Notes: generated by a model not told the origin, from the letters alone. A stretch of DNA of 64,000 bases from Mesorhizobium sp. ES1-4 (GCF_020164745.1 NZ_JAIUGV010000006.1:310001-374000); one strand, 5' to 3'. Positions 8,927 through 18,055 are shown, counted from the stretch's first letter. Numbers and translations: made by a program.

Positions 8927-10097
8927 ATGTTTCGCGTTTTTTCAATCCTGATTCTGTTGTGTACCGTATCGGCGTTGCTAGGTGCTTCGTCTGCTCGCGC
9001 CGGTTTGCAGTTCCAGGCTGGAGAGACTGACGGCGGGCTCCACTACATTTTGGTGTCGGGCGATTTCGCCTATCAAGATGACCTGTCGGTCTTTGAAGCA
9101 CTGGCGCTGTCGAGTACTGCCAAGGCAGTTACATTTCGCTCTCCCGGCGGCAACATTCAGAAGGCAATGGAGCTGGGTCGGCTAATTCGAAGGCTGGGTT
9201 TGGGAACTGCGCAGTTTAGGGTCTCTGAGTGTGCATCCGCTTGCTCATTGGCGTTTCTGGGCGGAGTGATGCGCTTCGCCGAGGCCGGCTCCATTGGCGT
9301 CCACAAGTCGTCGTTTCAGGGTGACGTTCCCTTTAGCACTCAAGAGGCGGTGTCCGCCGTCCAGCAAATCACGGCGGACGTTATTACTTACATGATCGAG
9401 ATGGGCGTGGACCCGGCTCTGCTCCAACTTTTCGCTGCAATACGACAGCAACGACATACGCTACCTCTCCATGAGCGAGATGGCGAAGTACAAGGTTGTC
9501 ACCCTCACTCCCGACTCGGGGCAACCAACTGTGGCAAGTGCGGTACCATCTCCGATGCCGCCGCCACCGCCCACGCCGCCGACCTTGGCCTCAACGCCGC
9601 CGCCCTCTGCCAATCCCTCGCTCGTGATTCCTGAAGCTCATTCCGGCCGGGTAGGGCACCCTAAGGGCTCTGCACCCCTCAAGGCGTTGCCGGAGGGAAA
9701 GTCCACGAATGTCGCCATGCTGCGGAATGGGAGCCCAGTGGTGGTCCTGGGCAGTAGCGGCCGCTGGTACCGAGTCCAGGCTGGCAACCAGATCGGCTAC
9801 ATGCACGACACCTGGGTCCATGTTGATCAGTACGATAGCGGCCCATTTGGACGGCGGCACATCCAGGTCAAGAGCTTCAGCAACTACGCAGAGGCCGAGG
9901 CTTATGTCCGAACCTCTTCGATACCACTCTCCGCCTATCTTGCAACCAACGGGTGGTATGCGATCACCCTCGCCAACACCTTCGATGAGTCCATGGCGAA
10001 GAGCTTGGTCAGTGAGATGAAGGCAAGAGGAGCAATCCCCGACGACGCATACGCAACATTCGGTAACACCTACGTTCGCAAAGTGTGCTGCCAGTAG
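8927..10097 (+). pseudogene. Exported ClpP-like (COG3904-type) protein with SH3 and C-terminal repeat domain, frameshifted
   Basis: The ATG at 8927 opens with a signal peptide (MFRVFSILILLC, cleavage near SSARA). A ClpP/crotonase-fold region follows: the serine motif SECASACSLAFLGG and a His in GSIGVHKSSF, as in predicted periplasmic Clp-class proteins. Near 9429-9432 a run of four T shifts the frame. Dropping one T joins ..LLQL to SLQYDSNDIRYLS and on into the frame ending at 10097. That second part has a Pro-rich linker, an SH3-like domain (residues about VAMLRNGSPVVVLG to WVHVDQ) and a SPOR-like end. As read, the plus-strand frame stops at 9634 with nonsense sequence. Either this is a recent pseudogene, or a sequencing error in the T run, or a +1 recoding site. 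Confidence 0.75.
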
Positions 10098-10327
10098 CCA
10101 CCGCCAAGGCGGGATCATGACAGCGAGGCAACGGGTACTTTCAGGAGAAGCTTGATGCCGTCGTCCTGGTGCTCGCGCCGTCTGGTAGGGCGAGGAGCGA
10201 GCCGCGGGTACTTGCAACCTTGATGCCGCCGCCAAGGCGAACTGCACTCGGATCCCCAAAGCTCATCGCCCACCGCGACGTGCCGGATATGCAATGATGC
10301 GTAGGTTTGGGGTGTGGCAGTTGCCTT

Positions 10328-10498
10328 CTAGTCCCCCAGCCGGCGGACCGCGCTCGCAATCGCCTTGAGCTTTGTCATTGCATCGTCAAGCTCACGACGC
10401 GCCTTGCGGATGTCCTCCTTCTTTAGTGCACGGTCGCAATCATCGAGTTCCTGACTGACCACCCTGAGTATTCGCGAGGCGAGATTCGTTGCCGTCAC
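10328..10498 (-). CDS. Very small hypothetical protein with GTG start
   Basis: A 56-codon frame reading VTATNLASRILRVVSQELDD and continuing to a TAG at 10328-10330. A GGGAGGGG ribosome-binding site lies about 8 bases before the GTG. The product is highly charged, Lys/Arg/Asp/Glu-rich and likely one long helix (for example KKEDIRKARRELDDAMTKL). It lies in the mobile insert between two other genes. No family is recognised. The good ribosome site and helical composition favour a real gene; an antitoxin or small regulator is possible but unproven. Confidence 0.5.
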   Translation of the reverse strand: MTATNLASRILRVVSQELDDCDRALKKEDIRKARRELDDAMTKLKAIASAVRRLGD

Positions 10499-10681
10499 TA
10501 TGATTACCCCTCCCGTTCTAAACCAAATCGGACGCAGTCAGACGTACTGGGATGTGACAATCGGAATGGCCTCGGTGAAGCCGCATACTAAAGCAAATGC
10601 CTCTTGGAGATAGACACATGTTTGCGATTGTCTACTGCACGACCTGAGGGCAGACTTGTAGCCAGGAATCGAGAATCACCA

Positions 10682-11455
10682 ATGGCCAATCTTCCATCGT
10701 CGTCCGTACCGCTAGTTCAAGAGGATGCGGCAAGCGGTCTTCGCGAGCCGGGGCATCGAACCGAATACCTTCCCGCCTTCAACAGGACAAAGTTTAGGTG
10801 CCCGAGGTGCGGCGTGGTTGCCACGCAATCTTGGTTTGGTCCGTATCTGAAGGACTTTAGAAAGACCAACACTGGATTTGCGCAAGTCGAGGAGCGCATT
10901 AGCGATCTCGGTCTTTCCAAATGCGGCGCATGCTCGGCCAAATGTCTGTGGTTTGAAGGCCAGTTGGTTTATCCGTCGCAGTTGACCAACCATGAGGTTC
11001 CGGCCGATTTGCCGCCAGAGGTGAGAAAGGATTTCGAGGAAGCGGCTGCAATAGCTGAAGCAAGTCCAAGGGCCGCTGCCGCGTTGCTACGAATGTGCAT
11101 TGAAGGGCTTTGCAAGAAAGTCGGCGGCAAGCCGAAGTTCGAGGATGCCATAGTTGAACTCGAACAACAGGGCATTCCTAAAGCCATCACAGTGGCAATG
11201 GACGTGGTGCGGCTGACGGGAAATGAGGCGCTTCACGGCGGGATTCTCCACGGTTCGGACGACGCGAAGACCGTGGCGACACTGTTTCGTCTCGCCAGCC
11301 TGATCGTAAGTTGGGCTATCACTGAGAAAGACGAGCTTCAGGAACTGATATCGAGCATCGGGCCTGAGAAGTTCGCGGGCATCGAAGAACGGCGCGGAAA
11401 ACCGCCGACAAAACCCCCAAGGCGAAATGAGGAACGACACCGACCGCGATGCTAG
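10682..11455 (+). CDS. DUF4145 protein with N-terminal zinc ribbon
   Basis: Protein of 257 residues from the ATG at 10682 (MANLPSSSVP). An in-frame TTG at 10604 would add 26 residues without family support. Cys40-x2-Cys43 and Cys81-x2-Cys84 form a zinc ribbon. Residues about 110-215 match the DUF4145 pattern: LPPEVRKDFEEAA, SPRAAAALLRMCIEGLCK, and LTGNEALHGG. DUF4145 occurs alone or fused to restriction subunits (HsdR) and is frequent in defence islands; its activity is unknown. The last 30 residues are basic. Its presence in a tRNA-linked insert with an HNH-like gene suggests a defence or mobile-element role, by context only. Confidence 0.8.
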   Translation: MANLPSSSVPLVQEDAASGLREPGHRTEYLPAFNRTKFRCPRCGVVATQSWFGPYLKDFRKTNTGFAQVEERISDLGLSKCGACSAKCLWFEGQLVYPSQLTNHEVPADLPPEVRKDFEEAAAIAEASPRAAAALLRMCIEGLCKKVGGKPKFEDAIVELEQQGIPKAITVAMDVVRLTGNEALHGGILHGSDDAKTVATLFRLASLIVSWAITEKDELQELISSIGPEKFAGIEERRGKPPTKPPRRNEERHRPRC

Positions 11456-11618
11456 ATGGTGGCTGACACATTAACATTGCGAGAAAGGTCGACTGTGAAT
11501 GAATTTTTGGGGACGAGGCCCTACAGTTGCATATGTTGTGGTCCGCTGTTGTGGGGCTGGATACGTTGGCCCTGAAAGCTTTTTATTTTCAATACTGAGG
11601 TGTTGCCTCTGAGGGAAC

Positions 11619-11651
11619 TTCAATCCTCTCTCGCAGCACCAGATTTCTCCG
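11619..11651. repeat. Right attachment-site repeat (attR), 33 bp
   Basis: Exact copy of 7943-7975, a tRNA-Thr 3'-end fragment without the rest of a tRNA. It marks the distal end of the insert. Downstream (11652-11820) is gene-free sequence that would originally have followed the tRNA; it carries the leader of the next gene. Confidence 0.9.
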
Positions 11652-11820
11652 AATCTCGAAGTTACCTGCTTTCACGCCCGGCGTGTCGCGCAACCGCAGT
11701 TTGGCGCCGCGACATGCCCGTCTCCCTCATCGCACCGGCCATCCATGTCGTTTTCACGCCCCAACGACTTGTCGCGGGCCCGGGTCGATGGCTAAATAAA
11801 CGCTCACAGGGGAAGGGACC

Positions 11821-12963
11821 ATGGCACTTCACCTTTCGGCGGATGCCCCGGCTTCCGTCGCGGCCGCGCCGCAAAAATATCTGTTTGGGCCGTTCATCGA
11901 CTTTTTCATGCTTGGCGGCAGCGCGCTTCTGATCCTGCCGGTCCTGTATTTCGTGCCGCTCAGATACGAAGCTGCGCTGACGCTGACGATGTTCTTGCTT
12001 TCCCATCTTATAAATCAGCCGCACTTCGGTCATTCGTATCAGATCTTCTACCGCGATTTCGCCCGCAAGGTGCGCGGCGACAGTTACGGCCGCAATCTTC
12101 AGATCCGTTACATCGTTGCCGGCATTGTCGTGCCGTTGGCCATGGTCGCCTTCTTCGCCTATGGCGCGGCGACGGAGAACACCCGGCTGCTCGGCTATGC
12201 GACCAACGCGATGGGCTTTTTCGTCGGCTGGCACTACGTCAAGCAGGGCTACGGCATGCTCATGGTGGACGCCGTGTTGAAGCGCAAATTCTTCAGCGAT
12301 CAGGACAAGAAGGTGCTGCTGTTCAACGGCTATGCGGTGTGGCTGTTCGCATGGCTGCAGACCAATGTGGTGATCACCGAAAGACAGTTCTGGGGCCTGA
12401 ACTACTACACCTTCGCGGTCCCGCCATGGCTCATCACCATCGCCATGGCGGTCGCCGCCGCCTCCTCGGCGGCTACCGCCGTGATGTTCATCAATCGCTG
12501 GCGCAGGCATGGTGGCGCGCTGCCGTATAATGGCGTCGTTGCCTATGTCGTGTCCCTCTATGCCTGGATCCTGTTCGTGACGTTGAACCCGCTCTGGCTG
12601 CTCGTCGTGCCGGCGATGCATTCCTTGCAGTACCTGGCGGTGGTGTGGCGCTATCAGACCAATGTCGAGCGCGACCGTGCCGATGCCGTCGAGAAGCCGG
12701 CATTGAAGAGCCTGTCCATTTTTGGGCCGCTATACAGGTTGCGCGTGCTGGCGTTCATCATCGTGGGCGCAATTCTGGGGGCGCTCGGTTTCTGGCTGGT
12801 GCCGATGGCGCTGGCCGACCTCATTCCTTACGACAAGGCAGTGTTCGGCTCATCGCTTTTCCTCTTCATCGCCTGGATATTCATCAACGTGCACCACTAC
12901 TTCCTGGACAATGTGATGTGGCGGCGAGGCAATCCGGAAGTCTCGAAATATCTGTTCCGCTGA
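11821..12963 (+). CDS. Polytopic membrane protein with conserved His motifs, unknown function
   Basis: Integral membrane protein of 380 residues with about eight to nine hydrophobic segments. Histidines sit at segment ends: NQPHFGHSY near 62-70, GWHYVKQGYG near 139, PAMHSLQYL near 265 and VHHYFLDNVMWRR near 359. This pattern of spaced His residues in a membrane bundle resembles di-iron or haem membrane proteins such as Brp/Blh or desaturase-like families, but I cannot assign it. The start follows an AGGGGAAGGG ribosome-binding site. It stands alone, between the insert and an outward-facing peptidase gene on the same strand 220 bases later. Confidence 0.8.
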   Translation: MALHLSADAPASVAAAPQKYLFGPFIDFFMLGGSALLILPVLYFVPLRYEAALTLTMFLLSHLINQPHFGHSYQIFYRDFARKVRGDSYGRNLQIRYIVAGIVVPLAMVAFFAYGAATENTRLLGYATNAMGFFVGWHYVKQGYGMLMVDAVLKRKFFSDQDKKVLLFNGYAVWLFAWLQTNVVITERQFWGLNYYTFAVPPWLITIAMAVAAASSAATAVMFINRWRRHGGALPYNGVVAYVVSLYAWILFVTLNPLWLLVVPAMHSLQYLAVVWRYQTNVERDRADAVEKPALKSLSIFGPLYRLRVLAFIIVGAILGALGFWLVPMALADLIPYDKAVFGSSLFLFIAWIFINVHHYFLDNVMWRRGNPEVSKYLFR

Positions 12964-13192
12964 AGCGACCGATCGAACGCATTTCGGCGACCGCCACTTT
13001 CGGGCATCCTCGGCACGATCACGATTCGTTAACCAAGATGCTGTTCATCGACAGACGTGTCGTGGGACGGATGACCCGTCGGCCTGGTCAAGCCTGCTTG
13101 CCAGGCCGAAGGCTCCGAAAAAGGCTCCGCACCCGGCGAAGACGTCAAATCGCCCGAAACAGGAACCCCGAAACAGGAACAATGTGCAAGGC

Positions 13193-14830
13193 ATGAACGG
13201 GATCGAAAGCGAACAGAACGGCGCCTCCCACCGTTGGACACGGTTGCCGGCCTTCATGGTCGCTTTCTTCTGCATGTGCATCACCGATGCCTTTGCCGAA
13301 ACGCGCGCTCTGCGAATTCAGCATCTCCATACGGGCGAGAAGGCCGAGATCGTTTTCAAGCGCAACGGGCGTTACGATCAGGCGGGATTGAAGAAGATCA
13401 ATTTCATGCTGCGCGACTGGCGCCGCAACGAGCCGACCCGGATGGATCCGCGCCTGCTCGACCTCGTCTGGCAGGCTTATCGGGCCAGCGGCTCGACGGC
13501 CTATATCCATGTTGTCAGCGCCTATCGTTCGCCGGCGACCAACGCCATGCTGCGCGGCCGCTCGAAGGGCGTGGCCCGGGAAAGCCAGCACATGGTTGGC
13601 CGCGCCATGGACTTCTTCCTGCCGGATGTGCCGCTGAAGAAGCTGCGCGACATCGGCCTCAAGATGCAGGGCGGCGGCGTCGGCTATTACCCGACCTCCG
13701 GTTCGCCCTTCATCCACCTGGACGTCGGCAATGTGCGGCATTGGCCGGGCATCAGCCGCCAGGAGCTTGCCAAGGTCTTCCCGGACGGCAACACGCTGCA
13801 TGTGCCCAGCGACGGCAAGCCGCTGCCTGGCTACGAACAGGCATTTGCCGCCTACAAGTCACGCAAGGCCGCCGGCACGCCCAGCATCGAACTGGCAAGC
13901 GCCGATGGTGGCCAGCGCAGGCCGCCGCGCGGCCTGCTGGCGACACTTTTGGGTGGACGCGGCGCGGACGATGCCGACGATGTCGCGGAAGCGGCGCCGG
14001 CGCCACGCAAACCGGCCAGGCCCGTCGAACCCAAACAGACCGAACAGGGCATCGCCATCGTGCCTCCGCAGGATGCCCAGCGCGCTGATATCCAGATCGC
14101 TTCCGCCGATCAGGCCGAAGAAGCGACAGCTGGACAGAACGGGAAGTCGCCTGAAGCGATCGTCATGGCGATGGCCCCCGGCACGGTCCCGGTGCCAGCT
14201 TTCGCACCGCGCGCCGGGCTCACTGCCAGCATTCAAACCCCGCAAACCGTGCCTTTCGGCACAACCAGCGCATCCACGGCGCGTTCTGAATCGGCGGCGA
14301 CGGACACCAGGATTCCCTTGGGCAAGGCGGATGCCGCTCCCGCGATTGCCGGCCCGGACATGGTGGCGCTCGACATTCCGTTGCCGACGTGGCGACCGGA
14401 AAGCCAGACAAGGCTGACGCGTCGGCCGGAGGCGGGCAAACCTGCCGATGCAATCGGCGCCTTGCTTGCCATGCGTCACGTCGATGACGGTCTCGATCGG
14501 CTGGCCGGCCAGCGGATTGCTGCCCCTGCATCGAAACTCGAAGGTCGTGTCAGGACCAGCCCCAAGGCCGACCGTGTCCAGCCACGCCTCGACTCTGAAG
14601 CCACCGCCGTCGTCGGGCCCGCGGCGTCGACCGCCCGTCCGCGTGAAAAAGGTCGCGGCATTGCCGGGGGCGCCGGGTCGACACCAGCGACCATCATTGC
14701 CGCCAATTTCATCCGCACGGCGCCGGAAAAGGTCTATCTCGATGGATTCCGGCCACGGGGACAGACATCCGATCACCGCCGCTTCACCGGCTCCGCGGTG
14801 AAATTCCTGCCCGTCGCCAGCTTCAGATAG
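13193..14830 (+). CDS. DUF882/M15-type cell-wall peptidase with long low-complexity tail
   Basis: Exported or periplasmic protein of 545 residues from ATG 13193; an upstream GTG at 13184 is also possible. A hydrophobic signal stretch (LPAFMVAFFCMCITDAFA) precedes the catalytic domain. The DUF882/YcbK metal-site motifs are visible: SAYRSPATNAMLRGRS, then SQHMVGRAMDFFLP and SPFIHLDVG with the zinc-binding His and Asp. Such M15 enzymes cleave peptidoglycan cross-bridges. From about residue 225 to the end the sequence is Ala/Pro/Arg-rich and probably disordered. A compact catalytic domain with a tail of more than 300 residues is common in rhizobia and is otherwise unexplained. Confidence 0.87.
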   Translation: MNGIESEQNGASHRWTRLPAFMVAFFCMCITDAFAETRALRIQHLHTGEKAEIVFKRNGRYDQAGLKKINFMLRDWRRNEPTRMDPRLLDLVWQAYRASGSTAYIHVVSAYRSPATNAMLRGRSKGVARESQHMVGRAMDFFLPDVPLKKLRDIGLKMQGGGVGYYPTSGSPFIHLDVGNVRHWPGISRQELAKVFPDGNTLHVPSDGKPLPGYEQAFAAYKSRKAAGTPSIELASADGGQRRPPRGLLATLLGGRGADDADDVAEAAPAPRKPARPVEPKQTEQGIAIVPPQDAQRADIQIASADQAEEATAGQNGKSPEAIVMAMAPGTVPVPAFAPRAGLTASIQTPQTVPFGTTSASTARSESAATDTRIPLGKADAAPAIAGPDMVALDIPLPTWRPESQTRLTRRPEAGKPADAIGALLAMRHVDDGLDRLAGQRIAAPASKLEGRVRTSPKADRVQPRLDSEATAVVGPAASTARPREKGRGIAGGAGSTPATIIAANFIRTAPEKVYLDGFRPRGQTSDHRRFTGSAVKFLPVASFR

Positions 14831-14923
14831 AGCAAGAACGCATCCGTTCACTGGCACGCGAGAAACTTCGGCCTCGACCGGTATCGTTGGCAAACCGGCA
14901 CCGGTTTTCCGTTGGAGCGCAAC

Positions 14924-16318
14924 ATGTCCGTATTTACACGCCGCGCACTTCTGAAAACTGCCGCGGTTGCCGGCGCGGGCGGAGCCGGGCTCGCCGCCAT
15001 GGGCAGGATTGGCGGCTGGGCCGCGGCCGCGCCTGAGCCGGTGATGCTGCGGACGGCGAAAATCCAGGCAAAGCTCATGGATGTCGGCCAGACCAACAAT
15101 GTGCTGACTTATGGCAATGCGGGAATGCCTCCGGTGCTGCGAATGAAAAAAGGCGAACTCTTCGCCGCGCGCCTTGTCAACGCCATCGACGATCCGACGA
15201 CCATCCACTGGCACGGCATTCGCCTGCCGAACAAGATGGATGGCGTCCCCTTCCTGGTCCAGCCCTACGTCTACACCGGCGATCATTTCGACTACGCCTT
15301 CACGCCGCCCGACGCCGGCACCTTCTGGTACCACCCGCATTGCAACACGCTGGAGCAGATGGGGCACGGCCTGACCGGCGTGATCGTGGTCGAGAACCCG
15401 AACGATCCGCAATTCGACGCCGAATTTGTCCTCAACCTGCGTGACTGGCGCCTTGGCGACGATGCTCAATTCAGCGACCAGTTCCGGCCGCGCGATGCGG
15501 CGAGGACTGGCACCTACGGCACTGTGCGTACCGCCAACTGGCTCGACCAGCCGCAATATGACGCGCCGGCCGGCGGGTTGGTGCGGCTGCGGATGGCGAT
15601 CACCGATGTCACCAGAATCTACGCCTTCCGCGTCGACGGCGCCGAAGCTTATGTCATCGCACTGGACGGCAACCCGGTACCGGAGCGTTTCGCGCCCGAT
15701 GCGCTGCTGCTTGGACCGGGTCAGCGTCTGGAACTCGCTGTCCGCATGCCTGACGACGAGGGTGCGCTTGTGAGCTTGCGGGACGTCAGGGGCACCAAGC
15801 CGAAAGCCCTGGCGACGCTGCGCGCGGTTGGAGCCTCCCTCAAACGCGACAGCCGCGATCTCGCACCCCTGGAAATCAATCCGGTGAAAGAAGCGGATCT
15901 CGGCTCGGCCCAGCATGTTTCGCTGGCGCTCAGCGCCACGGCGGAGAACGTCCCGAGCGACAGCATATGCGGTTCACTCGGCTACAGTTTCTGGGCGATC
16001 AACAAAGTGCCATGGTCGGGCGACACGCCCGATCCGACCGCCCCCTTAGCCGAACTGAAGCTTGGCAAAAGTTACATCATCGACATGGAGAACCTGACGC
16101 CGCAATCGCATCCGATGCATCTGCACGGCATGAGCTTCAAGGTGCTTTCGTCCTCAACCCGACCGGTGCGGCCGCTGATTTCGGACACCTACCTCATGCA
16201 GCCCAACGAGAAGGTGAGCCTGGGCTTCGTCGCTGACAATCCCGGCGACTGGCTGCTGCACTGCCACATCATCGAGCACCAGAAATCCGGCATGACGAGC
16301 TACGTCAGGGTGGTCTGA
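14924..16318 (+). CDS. Multicopper oxidase, Tat-exported
   Basis: Periplasmic copper oxidase of 464 residues. The ATG at 14924 has GGAG 8 bases upstream; an in-frame TTG 12 bases earlier is less likely. The twin-arginine signal is FTRRALLKTAAVAGAGGAG. Copper ligands are seen in the right order: IHWHG, FWYHPH near the N-terminal third, HPMHLHG and the type-1 site HCHIIEHQKSGM at the C-terminus. The His-Cys-His motif with a following Met is the laccase/CueO class. The substrate is unknown; Cu(I), Mn(II), phenolics or bilirubin are options. Confidence 0.93.
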   Translation: MSVFTRRALLKTAAVAGAGGAGLAAMGRIGGWAAAAPEPVMLRTAKIQAKLMDVGQTNNVLTYGNAGMPPVLRMKKGELFAARLVNAIDDPTTIHWHGIRLPNKMDGVPFLVQPYVYTGDHFDYAFTPPDAGTFWYHPHCNTLEQMGHGLTGVIVVENPNDPQFDAEFVLNLRDWRLGDDAQFSDQFRPRDAARTGTYGTVRTANWLDQPQYDAPAGGLVRLRMAITDVTRIYAFRVDGAEAYVIALDGNPVPERFAPDALLLGPGQRLELAVRMPDDEGALVSLRDVRGTKPKALATLRAVGASLKRDSRDLAPLEINPVKEADLGSAQHVSLALSATAENVPSDSICGSLGYSFWAINKVPWSGDTPDPTAPLAELKLGKSYIIDMENLTPQSHPMHLHGMSFKVLSSSTRPVRPLISDTYLMQPNEKVSLGFVADNPGDWLLHCHIIEHQKSGMTSYVRVV

Positions 16319-16351
16319 AGCCAGGCCATTGAAGGCCGCGTTGCCCGCGAT

Positions 16352-16501
16352 CTACTTGCGCAGTTGCGCCTCGATTTCGTCAAGCACTTTGTCCTTGCCG
16401 ATGCCTGTGAGGAAGGCGAGCCCCTTGATCACCTTGGGCGAATACACTCCGATCCATAGTATCGATGAACATTTGCCTTTGTTAGCAAACGAATGTTTCA
16501 T
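16352..16501 (-). CDS. Small ORF with a well-formed C-terminus, possible gene remnant
   Basis: A 49-codon frame starting MKHSFANKGK and ending VLDEIEAQLRK. The C-terminal half SPKVIKGLAFLTGIGKD looks like true protein, with a helix and a Gly turn, whereas the N-terminal 20 residues do not. It may be the 3' remnant of a longer gene. No family is recognised. The rest of 16319-16675 shows no other gene. Confidence 0.3.
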   Translation of the reverse strand: MKHSFANKGKCSSILWIGVYSPKVIKGLAFLTGIGKDKVLDEIEAQLRK

Positions 16502-16675
16502 TCCGATCGTTCACAAAAATGTCAATTGCCAAGCCTTTGGGCCAATCGGCCAGAGTGAAGGCGTTTTTCCCGGAGCACTTTCGCCGGGAATTGCCGCTCG
16601 CGAGCGGTTTCGTTGGCACAGGGGACCTGTCCCTGCTAATCCGGCCCCAAATCAAGAAGCTGTGGACATCCCTGC

Positions 16676-17989
16676 ATGACCAATGTCGCCTTGACCGGGC
16701 TAGCCCGCGATCTCGCCAGCCGTGCCGCCGAGGGCCGTCCGGTGCGCATCGGCGTCATCGGTTCGGGCGAAATGGGCACCGACCTTGTCACCCAAGGCAT
16801 GCTGATGCCGGGCATTGCGGTCTGCGCCGTCTCCACCCGCCGGCCGCACACCGCGCGTGACGCCATCCGTATCGCCTATGGCGATGAAGCGATGGCGGTC
16901 GAAGCGGACACCGCGTCGAAAGTCACCGCGGCGATCGAGGCGGGAAAAATAGCCGTCACCTCCAATGAGATGCTGGTCACCAATCCACTGATCGACGTCG
17001 TTATCGACGCCACTGGAAAACCGGGCGTCGCCGCCGATTTCGACCTGATGGCGATGGAGCATGGCAAGCATCTGGTGATGATGAATGTCGAGGCCGACGT
17101 CACCATCGGCTGCTACCTCAAGCAGCAGGCCGACCGGCTTGGCGTCGTCTATTCTGTCGGCGCCGGCGACGAGCCGTCCAGTTGCATGGAACTGATCGAA
17201 TTCGCGTCCGCACTCGGCCTGACCATCGTCTCGGCCGGCAAGGGCAAGAACAACCCGCTCAACCATGATGCCGTGCCTGACGACTATCGCGAGGAAGCGA
17301 CCCGCCGCAACATGAACCCGCGCATGCTGGTCGAGTTCGTCGACGGCTCGAAGACCATGGTCGAGATGTGCGCCATCGCCAACGCCACCGGGCTGGTGCC
17401 AGACGTGCCCGGCATGCATGGCCCCAAGGCCGAACGCGACGATCTCGCCAAGGTGCTCATCCCGCGCGCGGATGGCGGCCTGTTGCTGAAAAAGGGCGTC
17501 GTCGACTACACCATCGGCAAGGGCGTGGCGCCTGGCGTCTTCGTCATCGTCGAGGCGACGCATCCGCGCATCGTCGAGCGGATGGACGACCTTCATATCG
17601 GCCATGGTCCCTACTACAGCCTGTTCAGGCCATATCACCTGACGTCGCTGGAAGTGCCGCTGACTGCGGCCCGCATCGTGCTGTTCGGCAAACCGGACAT
17701 GGTGCCGTTGCCGCGGCCGGTCGCCGAGGTCTGCGCCGTTGCCAAGCGCGACCTCGCCGCCGGCGAGGCCTTCGATGCGATCGGCGAAACCTGCTATCGC
17801 TCCTGGACGATGACCGTCGGCGAAGCCCGCGCCCAGCGCGCCGTACCGGTCGGCCTGCTTGAGGGCGGCAAGGTGCTGAAGCCGGTCAGGAAAGGCGACT
17901 TGCTGACCGCCGACAATGCGGCGCCCGACCAGACGACAAGGCTGTCCGCCTTGCGCCGGCTGCAGGATGAGATGCTTTACGGAAAATAG
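16676..17989 (+). CDS. NAD(P)-dependent dehydrogenase of the homoserine dehydrogenase-like family with SAF domain
   Basis: Cytoplasmic oxidoreductase of 437 residues. The Rossmann start is GVIGSGEMGTDLV at residues 25-37, and VIDATGKPG near 107 is typical of the family. Residues about 340-425 form an SAF-like domain (LAAGEAFDAIGETCYRSW, then a KGDLLTADN stretch). Proteins of this build are annotated as homoserine dehydrogenase, but they lack the usual threonine operon context and are thought to act in carbohydrate-acid metabolism. No partner gene is adjacent. The substrate cannot be read from sequence. Confidence 0.8.
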   Translation: MTNVALTGLARDLASRAAEGRPVRIGVIGSGEMGTDLVTQGMLMPGIAVCAVSTRRPHTARDAIRIAYGDEAMAVEADTASKVTAAIEAGKIAVTSNEMLVTNPLIDVVIDATGKPGVAADFDLMAMEHGKHLVMMNVEADVTIGCYLKQQADRLGVVYSVGAGDEPSSCMELIEFASALGLTIVSAGKGKNNPLNHDAVPDDYREEATRRNMNPRMLVEFVDGSKTMVEMCAIANATGLVPDVPGMHGPKAERDDLAKVLIPRADGGLLLKKGVVDYTIGKGVAPGVFVIVEATHPRIVERMDDLHIGHGPYYSLFRPYHLTSLEVPLTAARIVLFGKPDMVPLPRPVAEVCAVAKRDLAAGEAFDAIGETCYRSWTMTVGEARAQRAVPVGLLEGGKVLKPVRKGDLLTADNAAPDQTTRLSALRRLQDEMLYGK

Positions 17990-18017
17990 GTCGTTGTGGC
18001 GCCGTCATGACAAATGC

Positions 18018-18030
18018 ACTACACTGTAGT
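18018..18030. promoter_or_regulatory. Perfect 13-bp palindrome upstream of vapBC
   Basis: ACTACA-C-TGTAGT is a perfect 6+1+6 palindrome, 25 bases before the vapB start. VapB-VapC complexes normally bind such inverted repeats to repress their own operon. The role is inferred from position and symmetry. Confidence 0.55.
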
Positions 18031-18055
18031 GGCAAATATCGCCGAGGATCGACCA

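Larger units (their letters stand above)
7976..11618. mobile_element. tRNA-Thr-associated genomic insert (3.6 kb, no integrase)
   Basis: DNA between the two copies of the tRNA-Thr 3' repeat. By eye it is less GC-rich and has more mixed codon use than the flanks. It holds an HNH-like gene (minus), a frameshifted ClpP-like/SH3 gene (plus), a 56-residue ORF (minus) and a DUF4145 gene (plus). No integrase, relaxase or phage structural gene is present, so it cannot move alone. It is either a deletion remnant or a small satellite mobilised in trans. The stretches 10098-10327 and 11456-11618 hold no gene that I can see. Confidence 0.8.

Noticed and set aside
10604..10681. Upstream TTG start of the DUF4145 gene
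   Set aside because: The added 26 residues have no family support and the region is poorly coding; the ATG at 10682 was preferred.
13859..15916. Minus-strand frame of 685 residues opposite the M15 peptidase and multicopper oxidase genes
   Set aside because: It is antisense to two genes with clear motifs and signal peptides. Its composition is the Arg/Gly/His-rich type produced by high-GC antisense frames.
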